Source of the DNA: Paenibacillus curdlanolyticus YK9
GTDB lineage: Bacteria > Bacillota > Bacilli > Paenibacillales > Paenibacillaceae
NCBI RefSeq assembly: GCF_000179615.1
Contig: NZ_AEDD01000006.1
Location: 164,302 to 228,301 of the forward strand
Direction: 5' to 3'
Length of the DNA stretch: 64,000 nt
Positions 1 through 7,832 of the stretch are shown piece after piece. Below the pieces are notes generated by a model. It was not told where the DNA came from and ran no database searches. It saw only the letters and a list, made by a program, of their open reading frames with translations. Each line of letters opens with the position of its first letter. Position 1 is the first letter of the stretch. A program made the position numbers and the translations under genes.

Positions 1-386
1 GACTCCGCTCCAGAGGCCGATTCCGCCGCCAGTTGCTGCCGCTTCAGCACATCTAGCAAGTGAAGGAAGTTGGCGGCTGTAGACGCACGCGCAGCATCTT
101 GTCCGAGCGCGCCTATTCGCTCGCGGCTGTGCAACAACGCATCGCGCTGTCGGCGGGCTTCCGCTTGCGTTTGCGGATTCGGGTCCAGCAGATAGCTATA
201 TAGCGATTGCGTGGAGCGCTCTGCATTTTGAACAGCTTCCCTATAAGCCAGTACCCGATCCATCATCCGGTCATAACCGCGCTGGACGACGGTCGAGCTT
301 TGGAACAGAAACAACGTCACCGTGTTTGCGAGCAATACGAGCAGCGGAATAATAAGGAGCAGCTTCGTCCTTATCGTCATCGGCAT
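1..386 (-). CDS. Sensor histidine kinase, N-terminal part (cut by window edge)
   Basis: Reading leftward from 386, an open frame starts MPMTIRTKLLLIIPLL and runs off the window after about 128 codons. Residues 8-28 form one strongly hydrophobic membrane segment, followed by a charged, helical extracytoplasmic stretch (QRGYDRMMDR, NAERSTQSLY) of the kind found in four-helix sensor domains. The kinase core is outside the window, so the assignment rests on this topology and on the preceding sugar-binding protein: such pairs are normally followed by a response regulator. The start is either ATG 386 or ATG 380; the latter would overlap the upstream stop as ATGA, which suggests translational coupling. 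A chemoreceptor or another membrane sensor is not excluded. Confidence 0.6.
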   Translation of the reverse strand, partial: MPMTIRTKLLLIIPLLVLLANTVTLFLFQSSTVVQRGYDRMMDRVLAYREAVQNAERSTQSLYSYLLDPNPQTQAEARRQRDALLHSRERIGALGQDAARASTAANFLHLLDVLKRQQLAAESASGAE

Positions 387-1360
387 GCCCCCAGCTCATC
401 CAGCACATTCGTTTTCGTAAAATGAATCGCCGCCGCGACTTCGCCATTTTGCATATAATCATGCAGCAGCTCGATCGCCTTCTGCCCCATCCGAGCAGGC
501 TGCTGCACAAGAGCGGCCGTGATCCGGCATTCCCGAATCGCTTGGCGCGTATTCGCCAAATCGTCGAACGCGAACACGCGGGGCTGATCGCTAGCCTGCT
601 CCTTCGCCACCGCCTCGGCGATACCGACGCCATCCAATGCGCTAAACCCAACAACCGCAAGCAGCTTCGGATGCTTGTTCAGCATATCCGTCGTCTGCTC
701 CGTTGCCTGCAGCCGCGAGATATTGGAGATTCTCACGTCTGCGATGGATAACCCGGGGGTTTTATTCACAACGCTCCGGAATCCCGCCAGCCGCAGCTTC
801 ATATTCGTCGCTTCGCTGCCGAGCAGCACGCCGATTCGTCCTTGCTGGCCCGCCATTCGCGTGACGAGCTGCCCCATCGCTTCGCCCGCCTGCCAATTAT
901 CCGTCCCGACATACGCCAATCGTTTGCTGCCCGGCTCATCCGCATCGATCGTAATGACCGGTATGCCGCTCGCCGATGCTCGCCCGATCAAGCGAGCGTA
1001 TACCGGATCGTTCAGCCCTTGAACGAGCAGCGCGTCGAACCCTTGGGCAATCGCTTTCTCCAGCAGCCGTGACTGCTCCGACGGATTAATCCGCAGCGGC
1101 CCCATATAGGTTAGCTCCATTCCATACTCGGTTGCTGCTGTCCGTGCGCCTGTCTCCACCGAGCGCCAGAACGGATTGTCCAGCTCCTGCGAAATGAGCG
1201 CAACCCGCATTTGATCGATGGACGCCGCCGGTCCGTTCTTATGCTCCAGCTGCTCCGCCAGCTCTCGTGTATGTAAAATCGTGATCGCGAAAGCCGACAG
1301 CAATCCCGCGAACGTGATCGCAAGTATAATAAGACCGACATTCCAGATGCGGTTCTGCAT
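377..1360 (-). CDS. Membrane-anchored periplasmic sugar-binding protein (Peripla_BP_4 type)
   Basis: The product is about 327 residues. It has an N-terminal hydrophobic anchor (VGLIILAITFAGLLSAFAI) and then a type I periplasmic binding fold: VALISQELDNPFW opening strand, GFDALLVQGLNDP, GIPVITIDADEPGS, YVGTDNWQAGE hinge motif, and VFAFDDLANTR. This matches ribose/galactose-binding proteins that act as ligand sensors for a neighbouring histidine kinase rather than as transport components. The start at 1360 is chosen because AAGGAGG lies 10 nt upstream; an in-frame start 12 codons earlier has no ribosome site. The stop overlaps the kinase start. The ligand cannot be read from the sequence. Confidence 0.8.
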   Translation of the reverse strand: MQNRIWNVGLIILAITFAGLLSAFAITILHTRELAEQLEHKNGPAASIDQMRVALISQELDNPFWRSVETGARTAATEYGMELTYMGPLRINPSEQSRLLEKAIAQGFDALLVQGLNDPVYARLIGRASASGIPVITIDADEPGSKRLAYVGTDNWQAGEAMGQLVTRMAGQQGRIGVLLGSEATNMKLRLAGFRSVVNKTPGLSIADVRISNISRLQATEQTTDMLNKHPKLLAVVGFSALDGVGIAEAVAKEQASDQPRVFAFDDLANTRQAIRECRITAALVQQPARMGQKAIELLHDYMQNGEVAAAIHFTKTNVLDELGACR

Positions 1361-1457
1361 TCGTGAGGGCCCTCCTTCTAATCCGACATCCGCCATGTTG
1401 CGGGGAAGCCCTCTATATAGTATATCCAGATCCTTGCAAGCTGATTGGCTTTGGCTG

Positions 1458-1732
1458 CTACTGCTTCGACCAACGCTCCAGCTTGTGAATGCCCCGCGTG
1501 AAGAAGCCTCTTATGAACTTCGGGAACCCGAACTCGCCCAGCTTCCCCTTCACCAAATCCCGCACTGCTCCACCGTCATATCCGGCATCGTAAATTCGCC
1601 ATGCTGGTAGCAGTGGCTGCAATATTTGGCGCTTTTCGAGCCATCCCGCTCGGTCCCGCCCTTCTGTTCGTCACGCGCGAGCGGCATGCCGCAGCTTTGG
1701 CAGTTTTTATAGGCTTGAGCAATTGTCGTCAT
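1458..1732 (-). pseudogene. Zinc-ribbon protein (PF12674-like), broken by a 1-base frameshift
   Basis: From ATG 1732 (AGGAGG 12 nt upstream) the frame reads a zinc ribbon: CQSCGMPL at residues 12-19, then YCSHCYQHGEFT and DMTVEQ. It then hits TGA at 1552-1550. Moving to the neighbouring frame at about 1565 gives VRDLVKGKLGEFGFPKF, IRGFFTRGIHKLERW and a TAG at 1458, which is the usual C-terminus of this small family. Restoring one G (CAGGTG instead of CAGTG) rejoins the frames, giving about 91 residues. The break is therefore a one-base deletion or a sequencing error; the zinc site itself is intact. The family's function is unknown. Confidence 0.75.
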
Positions 1733-2000
1733 TGAGATGTTGATCCTCCTCATGTTGCTTGGTAAGTGCTTAGAAAGTATAAGGCATAGCCTCAAACATT
1801 ATAATCGCCCAGAGGTGCGGTCGTATACGGCAAAATAAAATGATCGGAGCGAAGCGATAAGCGCTTGATGGATGGATCGTTTTGGATATATAATCGTTTT
1901 GTTGTATAAATATACGAACATACATGAGACAGAAGGTTCGATGTATGTAACCATCTGTTCGATGTAAACCTCATCTCGCACTCATGTTAGGGGGATTATC
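1733..2000. other. Intergenic region, AT-rich, no gene supported
   Basis: Between two divergent genes. It holds the ribosome site of the zinc-ribbon gene and an AT-rich tract (1885-1925) that may carry promoters for the divergent pair. Two overlapping 60-codon frames on the minus strand have no ribosome site and no recognisable content. Confidence 0.5.
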
Positions 2001-2603
2001 GTGAATCGTGAATCCAGTTTAATAGAAGATTATCTCGTTGAAAGTGAATACGTCAATTACAGCCATGCTTCCATTCAGGAGCTAGCGGCGCAGTTGGCTA
2101 GCCAGTCGCCCGACGACATTACCTATGCGAAAAATGCGTTCGAATTCGTTCGCGATGCCGTCTCGCACTCGTGGGACATTCAGAGCTCGCGCATTACATG
2201 CAGCGCCTCAGATGTGCTGCAATACCGCGAAGGGATTTGCTATGCCAAATCCAATCTCTTATGCGCATTGCTAAGAGCCCGCGGCATACCCGCAGGGTTC
2301 TGTTATCAGCGGCTTACGCTAGGCGATACACCGGATACCGGCTATGTGGTACACGCGCTCAATGCGGTGTATATGAAGGAGTTAGATCGGTGGATTCGGC
2401 TTGATGCGCGCGGGAACAAGCAGGGTGTGGATGCTCAGTTTTCACTGGACGAGGAACGTCTCGCTTTTGCGATACGCGGGGAGTATGAGGAAGTGGACTA
2501 TCCGGTGATTTATGCGTCGCCGCGGGCGGAGACGATGGAGTCGCTGCGAGCGCATACGGATTGTCGGGTGATGTATGCGAGCGGGTTGCCGGTTGGGTTG
2601 TAG
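2001..2603 (+). CDS. Transglutaminase-like (papain-fold) protein
   Basis: The 200-residue cytoplasmic protein carries the transglutaminase-like triad in order: Cys in EGICYAKSNLL (about residue 79), His in VVHALNAVY (about 117) and Asp in RWIRLDARGN (about 133). This fold supports cysteine protease, amidase or acyl-transfer chemistry; the substrate is unknown. There is no signal peptide. GTG at 2001 is the start, preceded by TTAGGGGG. The gene stands alone and is followed directly by the 51-bp repeat array. Confidence 0.8.
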   Translation: MNRESSLIEDYLVESEYVNYSHASIQELAAQLASQSPDDITYAKNAFEFVRDAVSHSWDIQSSRITCSASDVLQYREGICYAKSNLLCALLRARGIPAGFCYQRLTLGDTPDTGYVVHALNAVYMKELDRWIRLDARGNKQGVDAQFSLDEERLAFAIRGEYEEVDYPVIYASPRAETMESLRAHTDCRVMYASGLPVGL

Positions 2604-2616
2604 GAGGGAGAAAAGA

Positions 2617-3025
2617 ATAGGGAAGGTTTTTCTTCCCTATTCGCCCTCGGTCGGCGGTTTCGCACACATAGGGAAGGTTTCGCTTCCCTATTCGCCCTCG
2701 GCCGGCGGTTTCGCACACATAGGGAAGGTTTTTCTTCCCTATTCGCCCTCGGTCGGCGGTTTCGCACACATAGGGAAGGTTTCGCTTCCCTATTCGCCCT
2801 CGGCCGGCGGTTTCGCACACATAGGGAAGGTTTCGCTTCCCTATTCGCCCTCGGCCGGCGGTTTCGCACACATAGGGAAGGTTTCGCTTCCCTATTCGCC
2901 CTCGGTCGGCGGTTTCGCACACATAGGGAAGGTTTTTCTCCCTATTCGCCCTCGGTCGGCGGTTTCGCACACATAGGGAAGGTTTTTCTTCCCTATTTGC
3001 ACCCGATCGGCGGTTTCGCACCCCT
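2617..3025. repeat. Array of eight 51-bp hairpin repeats
   Basis: Copies begin with ATAGGGAAGG at 2617, 2668, 2719, 2770, 2821, 2872, 2923 and 2973 (the seventh copy is 50 bp), with a decayed ninth end near 3020. Each unit contains a perfect inverted repeat, ATAGGGAA and TTCCCTAT, around an 8-nt loop of two alternating types (GGTTTTTC or GGTTTCGC), then a GC-rich tail ending TTTCGCACAC. Because 51 is a multiple of three, reading frames stay open through the array on both strands, producing false 17-residue-repeat proteins. A diverged array with the same period lies at 11841-12071. Confidence 0.95.
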
Positions 3026-3029
3026 AGTG

Positions 3030-3055
3030 AAAAAAAGAGGGAACCCCCCTCTTTT
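3030..3055 (-). terminator. Intrinsic terminator of the NUDIX/helicase operon
   Basis: On the minus strand AAAAGAGGG and CCTCTTTTTTT form a stem with a short GGGTTC loop and a U tract, directly downstream of the NUDIX stop. Confidence 0.8.
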
Positions 3056-3059
3056 CGAG

Positions 3060-3461
3060 TCAATCATTCATTCTTCCCATCAACGCCTCCACAAACCTCA
3101 CATCAGCCGGAGCAAAATCAAACTCCCCCAGCTCCTCCCGCCTAACCCACCGATAATCATCATGGTCAACCAACGTGATCACGCCGCTAACATAAGTCGC
3201 TATGTACGCTATTAATCGAATATGCGTAGCCCCATAATAATGATCGTTTACGCCAAAATACGCATAAGGGCGAATCTCAATCTGCATCTCCTCCAAAAGC
3301 TCTCGCCGAAGACAAGCTTCAGCCGACTCGCCTTGCTCAATCTTGCCGCCCGGAAACTCCCACATGCCCTCCTGGGATTTCCCTTTCTTCCGCCTTGCGA
3401 TCAAGATTTGACCCCGCTCATTTTCAATAATGGCTGCGGCTACTTCAATCATCCTCTTCAC
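3060..3461 (-). CDS. NUDIX (deoxy)nucleoside triphosphate pyrophosphohydrolase, MutT type
   Basis: The 133-residue protein contains a complete NUDIX box: GGKIEQGESAEACLRRELLEE (GX5EX7REUXEE). MutT-like members hydrolyse oxidised or non-canonical nucleoside triphosphates such as 8-oxo-dGTP. The WEFPGGK start of the box and overall length fit this subgroup. The frame opens with GTG at 3461, three bases after the helicase stop, with an alternative ATG at 3452; both imply translational coupling to the helicase gene. The pairing suggests a shared role in nucleic-acid quality control or defence, but the precise substrate is not determined by sequence. Confidence 0.85.
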   Translation of the reverse strand: MKRMIEVAAAIIENERGQILIARRKKGKSQEGMWEFPGGKIEQGESAEACLRRELLEEMQIEIRPYAYFGVNDHYYGATHIRLIAYIATYVSGVITLVDHDDYRWVRREELGEFDFAPADVRFVEALMGRMND

Positions 3462-3464
3462 ATC

Positions 3465-6400
3465 CTAAACAATCGCTTTATTGGCTGCCGGTACTAGTGC
3501 AGGCGGCATCTCCTTCTTCAACCGCCACACGAAGCTGATCGGCTTATTACCCTCATGCCTCACATAGTCCGCTTCCCCAAGGAATGTGAACGGCATCGTG
3601 TAATTGTTCTCATCCTTATACTCCCGAACAAACAAAGTAATTCGGTTGCCTGTCCGCTGATGATTGATGTATCGCTGCGCCGTTTTCGTTTCCTCTGAAA
3701 TTCGGCTCTGCGATTGCCAGTGGAACAGCCGTTCATTAATGGCATAATCCTCATAAAGCGTAGATGGCGAGAAATCTTTGTCTGACTTATTAAGCGTGAT
3801 GAAGAAAATATCCGTCCCCTTATCTTCAAAATATTTGACGCCTTCACGAAACGCCGGCGCTTTATGCGTATTCCACAGCCCGAACGCCGCCAGTACCTGA
3901 TCCGTAGAATATTTGCAATGCAAATCTAGCGGGCAAGCAAACGGAAAATCATTCGACTCATCAACAAAATCAATATGCATCGCGTTATATTGCAAGATTT
4001 CAATAATCTCTTCCTTGAATTCCTTACAAGAAACAATGAAAGCTATTCCCTGCTCAATACTATCGAATCCCTGCTTTTTCGGCTCCGATCGGTAGAAGGT
4101 GTAGTAGAACAGGTTCAGCATCAGCTGCTCTTCCTCCGTTGTTACCTGCTTCTCGCCGGACAAGTAGCCCATCAGGAATTGCAGCAGTCTTCGAGAATTA
4201 AGATGTAATAACGCTGGCAATCTTTTGACTAAATAGTCACCTTGATCAAACTCGATAGGGTCACCCAATCCCGCCTCGACCATTAACCCCCGCAGCCAGC
4301 GATTGCCTGTTCGTCCCCCGTACAGCTCATGCAGCGTCATGCCATGATAACGGATAAAATTGCCCAGCGTGAGCGGGAGCCCTGTATCGCCTTCGAAATA
4401 TTTGATGCGCTGAATCAAGCTTCTGCGGTTATTGGTTGCTTGTTTCAAGTTGCTGAGAATATGCGCTCTAGCTACCTTCTCCAACTGAATGAAGCTGCCC
4501 CTTGGAAGACTGGAGAAGCCATGCTCGACATAATGTTGAACAGAATGCTTCGTCTTTCCTAGCAGCGCTCTAAGCTTCTCTTGGAAGTTATAATCCTTAT
4601 GAGCCTGTCCGATAAAATCAAGCACCGTCAGACACTCTTTCCCATCGGCTAATCGAAGTCCCCTGCCTAACTGCTGTAAAAACACGGTCAGGCTTTCAGT
4701 CGGGCGAAGAAAGAGCACCGTATTGACCTCTGGAATATCGACCCCTTCGTTATACAGGTCGACGACGAATATCATTTTAATATCGCCGCTTACTAGTCTA
4801 TGTTTTACCTGATCGCGATCCTCGTCACTCGAACCGCCATGCAAAGCGACCGACGGAAGCCCCGCTTCATTGAAAACTTTAGCCATATACAGCGCATGCT
4901 CCACACCTGCACAAAATCCGAGCCCCTTCACTTCATCCATATCCGTCACATACTTCGTCAGGCTATTCATGATTTGGGTTGCGCGAATCTTGTTGTTCGT
5001 GTACAAATTATCAAGCTCATGCAGGTCATAGCCTCGCCTGGACCATTTCACCTGCGAGAGGTCAACATGGTCACTTACGCCAAAATATTGAAACGGACAA
5101 AGCAGCTTCCGATCAATCGCATCCGTCAACCGAATTTCCGCAGCAATGGTATCATCGAAGTATCGAACGATATCTTTACCATCCATCCGTTCAGGCGTCG
5201 CAGTCAATCCCAATAGAATATTCGGCTGGTAATGGTTGAGCAATTTCTGGTACGAAGGTGCCGCCGCATGATGAAATTCATCCACAATAATAAAATCATA
5301 ATAGTCCGCTGTCGTACGCTCTGTCAGCTTAATCGAATTCAAGCTTTGGATGCTAATAAACAAATGGTCGAGCGATTTCGCCTGATGGCTGCCTACATGC
5401 AGCTCGCCAAAGTTCAGATCTTTCAAAATAAAGCGGAAGGTGTCCATGCTTTGCTTGAGAATTTCCTCGCGATGCGCCACAAATAACAGCCTCGCCTGCG
5501 GGTGGCGTTGGGCATACCGTTTATAATCAAATGCCGAAATCACGGTTTTGCCCACGCCAGTAGCGGCTACGAGCAGGTTTTTGGTTCGACCGTACAGCGC
5601 TCGTTCTGCTTCCAGCTTCTCGAGAATTTCCTTCTGGTAGTCGTAGGGCATTATCGTAAACGCAAACACCATCGATTCCTGATTGCCGTCATTCAGCTTC
5701 TGCTTGCCAAGGGCCTGCTTCAATTGCTCGTCATGCTCAGGCTCCGATGCCAGAAACGTCGTAAACTCCCGATCATTCCAATAGCTTTCGAAGGTCGCCT
5801 CGATCTTTTTCAGTACATCATACGAGTCCTTCTCGGTTACTTTAAGATTCCACTCTAGCCCGCTGGTGAGCGCAGGATTCGATAAATTGGAGGAACCGAC
5901 ATAAGCCGTCGTAAACCCGGTATCCCGTTTGAAAACATACGCCTTGGCATGCAGCCGAGTGCGACTGCTATCATACGAGATTTTAATTTCGGTATTGGAC
6001 AGCTTGCTCAGCTCCATAACCGCCTTATAATCAGTCGCTTCCATGTAGGTGGTCGTAATGATGCGCAATTGTCCGCCTCTAGCCGTAAATTGCTCCAACT
6101 GCTCGATCAGACAGCGAAGGCCGCTCCATTTGATAAAGGAAACTAAAAACTCGACCCGATCCGCTGTTACAATCTCATGCTTCAATTCACTGAGCATATT
6201 CGGCTCCGAATGCGAGCCCGTAAATAGAGAGCTTTGCGAAAGAGGGGTCGTCGGGCGTAAAACCTTCTCCTCCTTAACCGCACGAATGGAGTTCAGCTTC
6301 GCATACACGTAGGTCAAAATCTCCCCTTGCTCGTGTAGCTGCAGCTCCTCATAATCCTGCTGATCCATGCTATTTCTCAGCGTAGCAATAATATCGTTGC

Positions 6401-6623
6401 ATGCCCGAACCTGAGCGAGCACCGCCTCTTCGTCGGTATCCGAATTTTCACGTACGACCTTAAGCGCCCTTCGGATTACGATAGCAATATAGTTAGAGAG
6501 CAGCTTCCGCGCCTCCTCGGGATCAAGCGGCTCCGTCCCAATATCATAGGCGGACGAATCCAACGCAGCCAACTGCTTCAACGTTCCATAGTTGATGATT
6601 TGCTCGTAGAGCCCTTGCTTCAT
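3465..6623 (-). CDS. PLD-nuclease / DEAD-like helicase / DUF3427 fusion protein
   Basis: A cytoplasmic protein of about 1052 residues. In order: an N-terminal helical region; a phospholipase-D-type nuclease domain (about 150-290) with LHAKAYVF and YVGSSNLSNPAL; a superfamily 2 helicase with Walker A AATGVGKTVIS, DEAH-like IIVDEFHHAAA, LGLTATPERMDG, and motif VI QQLGRGLRLADG; then a long C-terminal DUF3427-type region. Such proteins couple ATP-driven DNA translocation to a nuclease and recur in defence or repair contexts. The start at 6623 follows GGAGG by 6 nt. The downstream NUDIX gene is coupled. The exact biological role is unknown; a role in restriction of foreign DNA is an inference. Confidence 0.85.
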   Translation of the reverse strand: MKQGLYEQIINYGTLKQLAALDSSAYDIGTEPLDPEEARKLLSNYIAIVIRRALKVVRENSDTDEEAVLAQVRACNDIIATLRNSMDQQDYEELQLHEQGEILTYVYAKLNSIRAVKEEKVLRPTTPLSQSSLFTGSHSEPNMLSELKHEIVTADRVEFLVSFIKWSGLRCLIEQLEQFTARGGQLRIITTTYMEATDYKAVMELSKLSNTEIKISYDSSRTRLHAKAYVFKRDTGFTTAYVGSSNLSNPALTSGLEWNLKVTEKDSYDVLKKIEATFESYWNDREFTTFLASEPEHDEQLKQALGKQKLNDGNQESMVFAFTIMPYDYQKEILEKLEAERALYGRTKNLLVAATGVGKTVISAFDYKRYAQRHPQARLLFVAHREEILKQSMDTFRFILKDLNFGELHVGSHQAKSLDHLFISIQSLNSIKLTERTTADYYDFIIVDEFHHAAAPSYQKLLNHYQPNILLGLTATPERMDGKDIVRYFDDTIAAEIRLTDAIDRKLLCPFQYFGVSDHVDLSQVKWSRRGYDLHELDNLYTNNKIRATQIMNSLTKYVTDMDEVKGLGFCAGVEHALYMAKVFNEAGLPSVALHGGSSDEDRDQVKHRLVSGDIKMIFVVDLYNEGVDIPEVNTVLFLRPTESLTVFLQQLGRGLRLADGKECLTVLDFIGQAHKDYNFQEKLRALLGKTKHSVQHYVEHGFSSLPRGSFIQLEKVARAHILSNLKQATNNRRSLIQRIKYFEGDTGLPLTLGNFIRYHGMTLHELYGGRTGNRWLRGLMVEAGLGDPIEFDQGDYLVKRLPALLHLNSRRLLQFLMGYLSGEKQVTTEEEQLMLNLFYYTFYRSEPKKQGFDSIEQGIAFIVSCKEFKEEIIEILQYNAMHIDFVDESNDFPFACPLDLHCKYSTDQVLAAFGLWNTHKAPAFREGVKYFEDKGTDIFFITLNKSDKDFSPSTLYEDYAINERLFHWQSQSRISEETKTAQRYINHQRTGNRITLFVREYKDENNYTMPFTFLGEADYVRHEGNKPISFVWRLKKEMPPALVPAANKAIV

Positions 6624-6669
6624 GGGACACCTCCAATCATTCACCCCCATATTCTACCACACTCGACCC

Positions 6670-7818
6670 CTACCGTATCTCCTCCTTATACTTCCCCGTA
6701 CTAAGCACCTTCACCTGAACCTTCACGTTCCGCAACGACTTCTCGTCCAAGAAAAACGAGCTTTTCTTCGTCAGCTTATAGAACGCCGCAGGCTTCTTGC
6801 GATACAGCGCCTCCTCCAGTTGAAAAGGGTCTACTCGCTTGGCGAGCCCTTTCTTGTACGTCTCCCTTATTTCCTTCTCGATCGCTTGCTCGGCCATGCG
6901 CTCCAACTCCTTGACCGTTCGATTATGCGATTCGTAAACGGTGCCGTTGACCTTCAATTGCAAGTCAAATTGCGCGCCTGCTTGGCCCACTACAGGTTTG
7001 ATCTTCATATGCGGATGAGCGAACATAATAACCGCATTGTTCGATTCACTGTACGGAATCTGCAAAGGCGCCTGCGCTAGTCTTCGATTGGCCCATCGAA
7101 TGCCTTTCAGGTCTTCAACAGACATCCAGCCGGCGCTGCGACTATCTTCGAAGAAGTAGGCACCGGACAATTCGAACATGGATTTGCTCTTCTGATCTTC
7201 CTTCCAGAACTGCTTCGTGGTCGAGATGGATGGCATTATGGCCGAATTGCCGGGCTCATTCAAGTTGGCGATGGCATGATTGCCGTTCACGGGCAACAGG
7301 AAGGACTTTGGGCTGCCCAACTGCGTGCCTGTGAACATGATGGTGTCGAGCGGGGATAAATTGAACAAGGATGTCTGAGTCAAGATATCGGACAGCTTGT
7401 CCTTCGTACCATAGACCAAAATGTTGTACCTGACCTCCCGATATCGGTTCAACGTCTGATAAATTTCCTTCACCCCGCGCTGCAGCACGCTTTCGGTCAT
7501 CACAACGGACTTCAGATGTCCCCAGAACATCGGAAACTGGGAGGTTGCCGTTACGCCGGAGATCGCATCAGACATCAACTTGCCTTGCCCGCTGCCGACC
7601 CAGGTCGGCACCTTCTTGCCTAGTTGGTTGTTTTCGGTACGCGCAATGTTGGAAAAATTAAGCACTTGGGCGTAGGTGATGTAGTTCCCGTCCACATAGT
7701 CGATCCCAAGCGCTGTGACATACGCCAAGCTCTGAATATCTCTTGAACTTCCGCAGCCTTGCTGGAGCATGGCCGCCAGGAGCAGAAAATACAGCCCCAT
7801 CTGCCGAACGATTCGCAT
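6670..7818 (-). CDS. gerC: Spore germinant receptor subunit C (Ger(x)C lipoprotein)
   Basis: The 382-residue protein begins with a lipoprotein signal peptide and lipobox LQQGCGSS (Cys about 22), then the Ger(x)C pattern (LAYVTALGIDYVDG, ARTENNQLG) and an acidic/basic C-terminal domain. GerC-type subunits sit on the outer face of the spore inner membrane and form part of the nutrient receptor with the A and B subunits. It is third in a gerB-gerA-gerC operon, 14 bases after gerA. The nutrient recognised cannot be inferred. Confidence 0.92.
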   Translation of the reverse strand: MRIVRQMGLYFLLLAAMLQQGCGSSRDIQSLAYVTALGIDYVDGNYITYAQVLNFSNIARTENNQLGKKVPTWVGSGQGKLMSDAISGVTATSQFPMFWGHLKSVVMTESVLQRGVKEIYQTLNRYREVRYNILVYGTKDKLSDILTQTSLFNLSPLDTIMFTGTQLGSPKSFLLPVNGNHAIANLNEPGNSAIMPSISTTKQFWKEDQKSKSMFELSGAYFFEDSRSAGWMSVEDLKGIRWANRRLAQAPLQIPYSESNNAVIMFAHPHMKIKPVVGQAGAQFDLQLKVNGTVYESHNRTVKELERMAEQAIEKEIRETYKKGLAKRVDPFQLEEALYRKKPAAFYKLTKKSSFFLDEKSLRNVKVQVKVLSTGKYKEEIR

Positions 7819-7832
7819 GATTATCTACTCCC

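Noticed and set aside
1792..1981. Two 60-codon frames in the 1.8-2.0 kb gap
   Set aside because: They overlap each other in different frames, are rich in rare combinations, and have no ribosome sites.
2617..3025. CRISPR array
   Set aside because: The 51-bp units are contiguous and nearly identical throughout, with no variable spacers and no cas genes nearby.
2359..3063. Long frames on both strands through 2.4-3.06 kb encoding 17-residue repeat proteins
   Set aside because: They arise because the 51-bp repeat unit is a multiple of three and happens to lack stops; no ribosome sites precede them.
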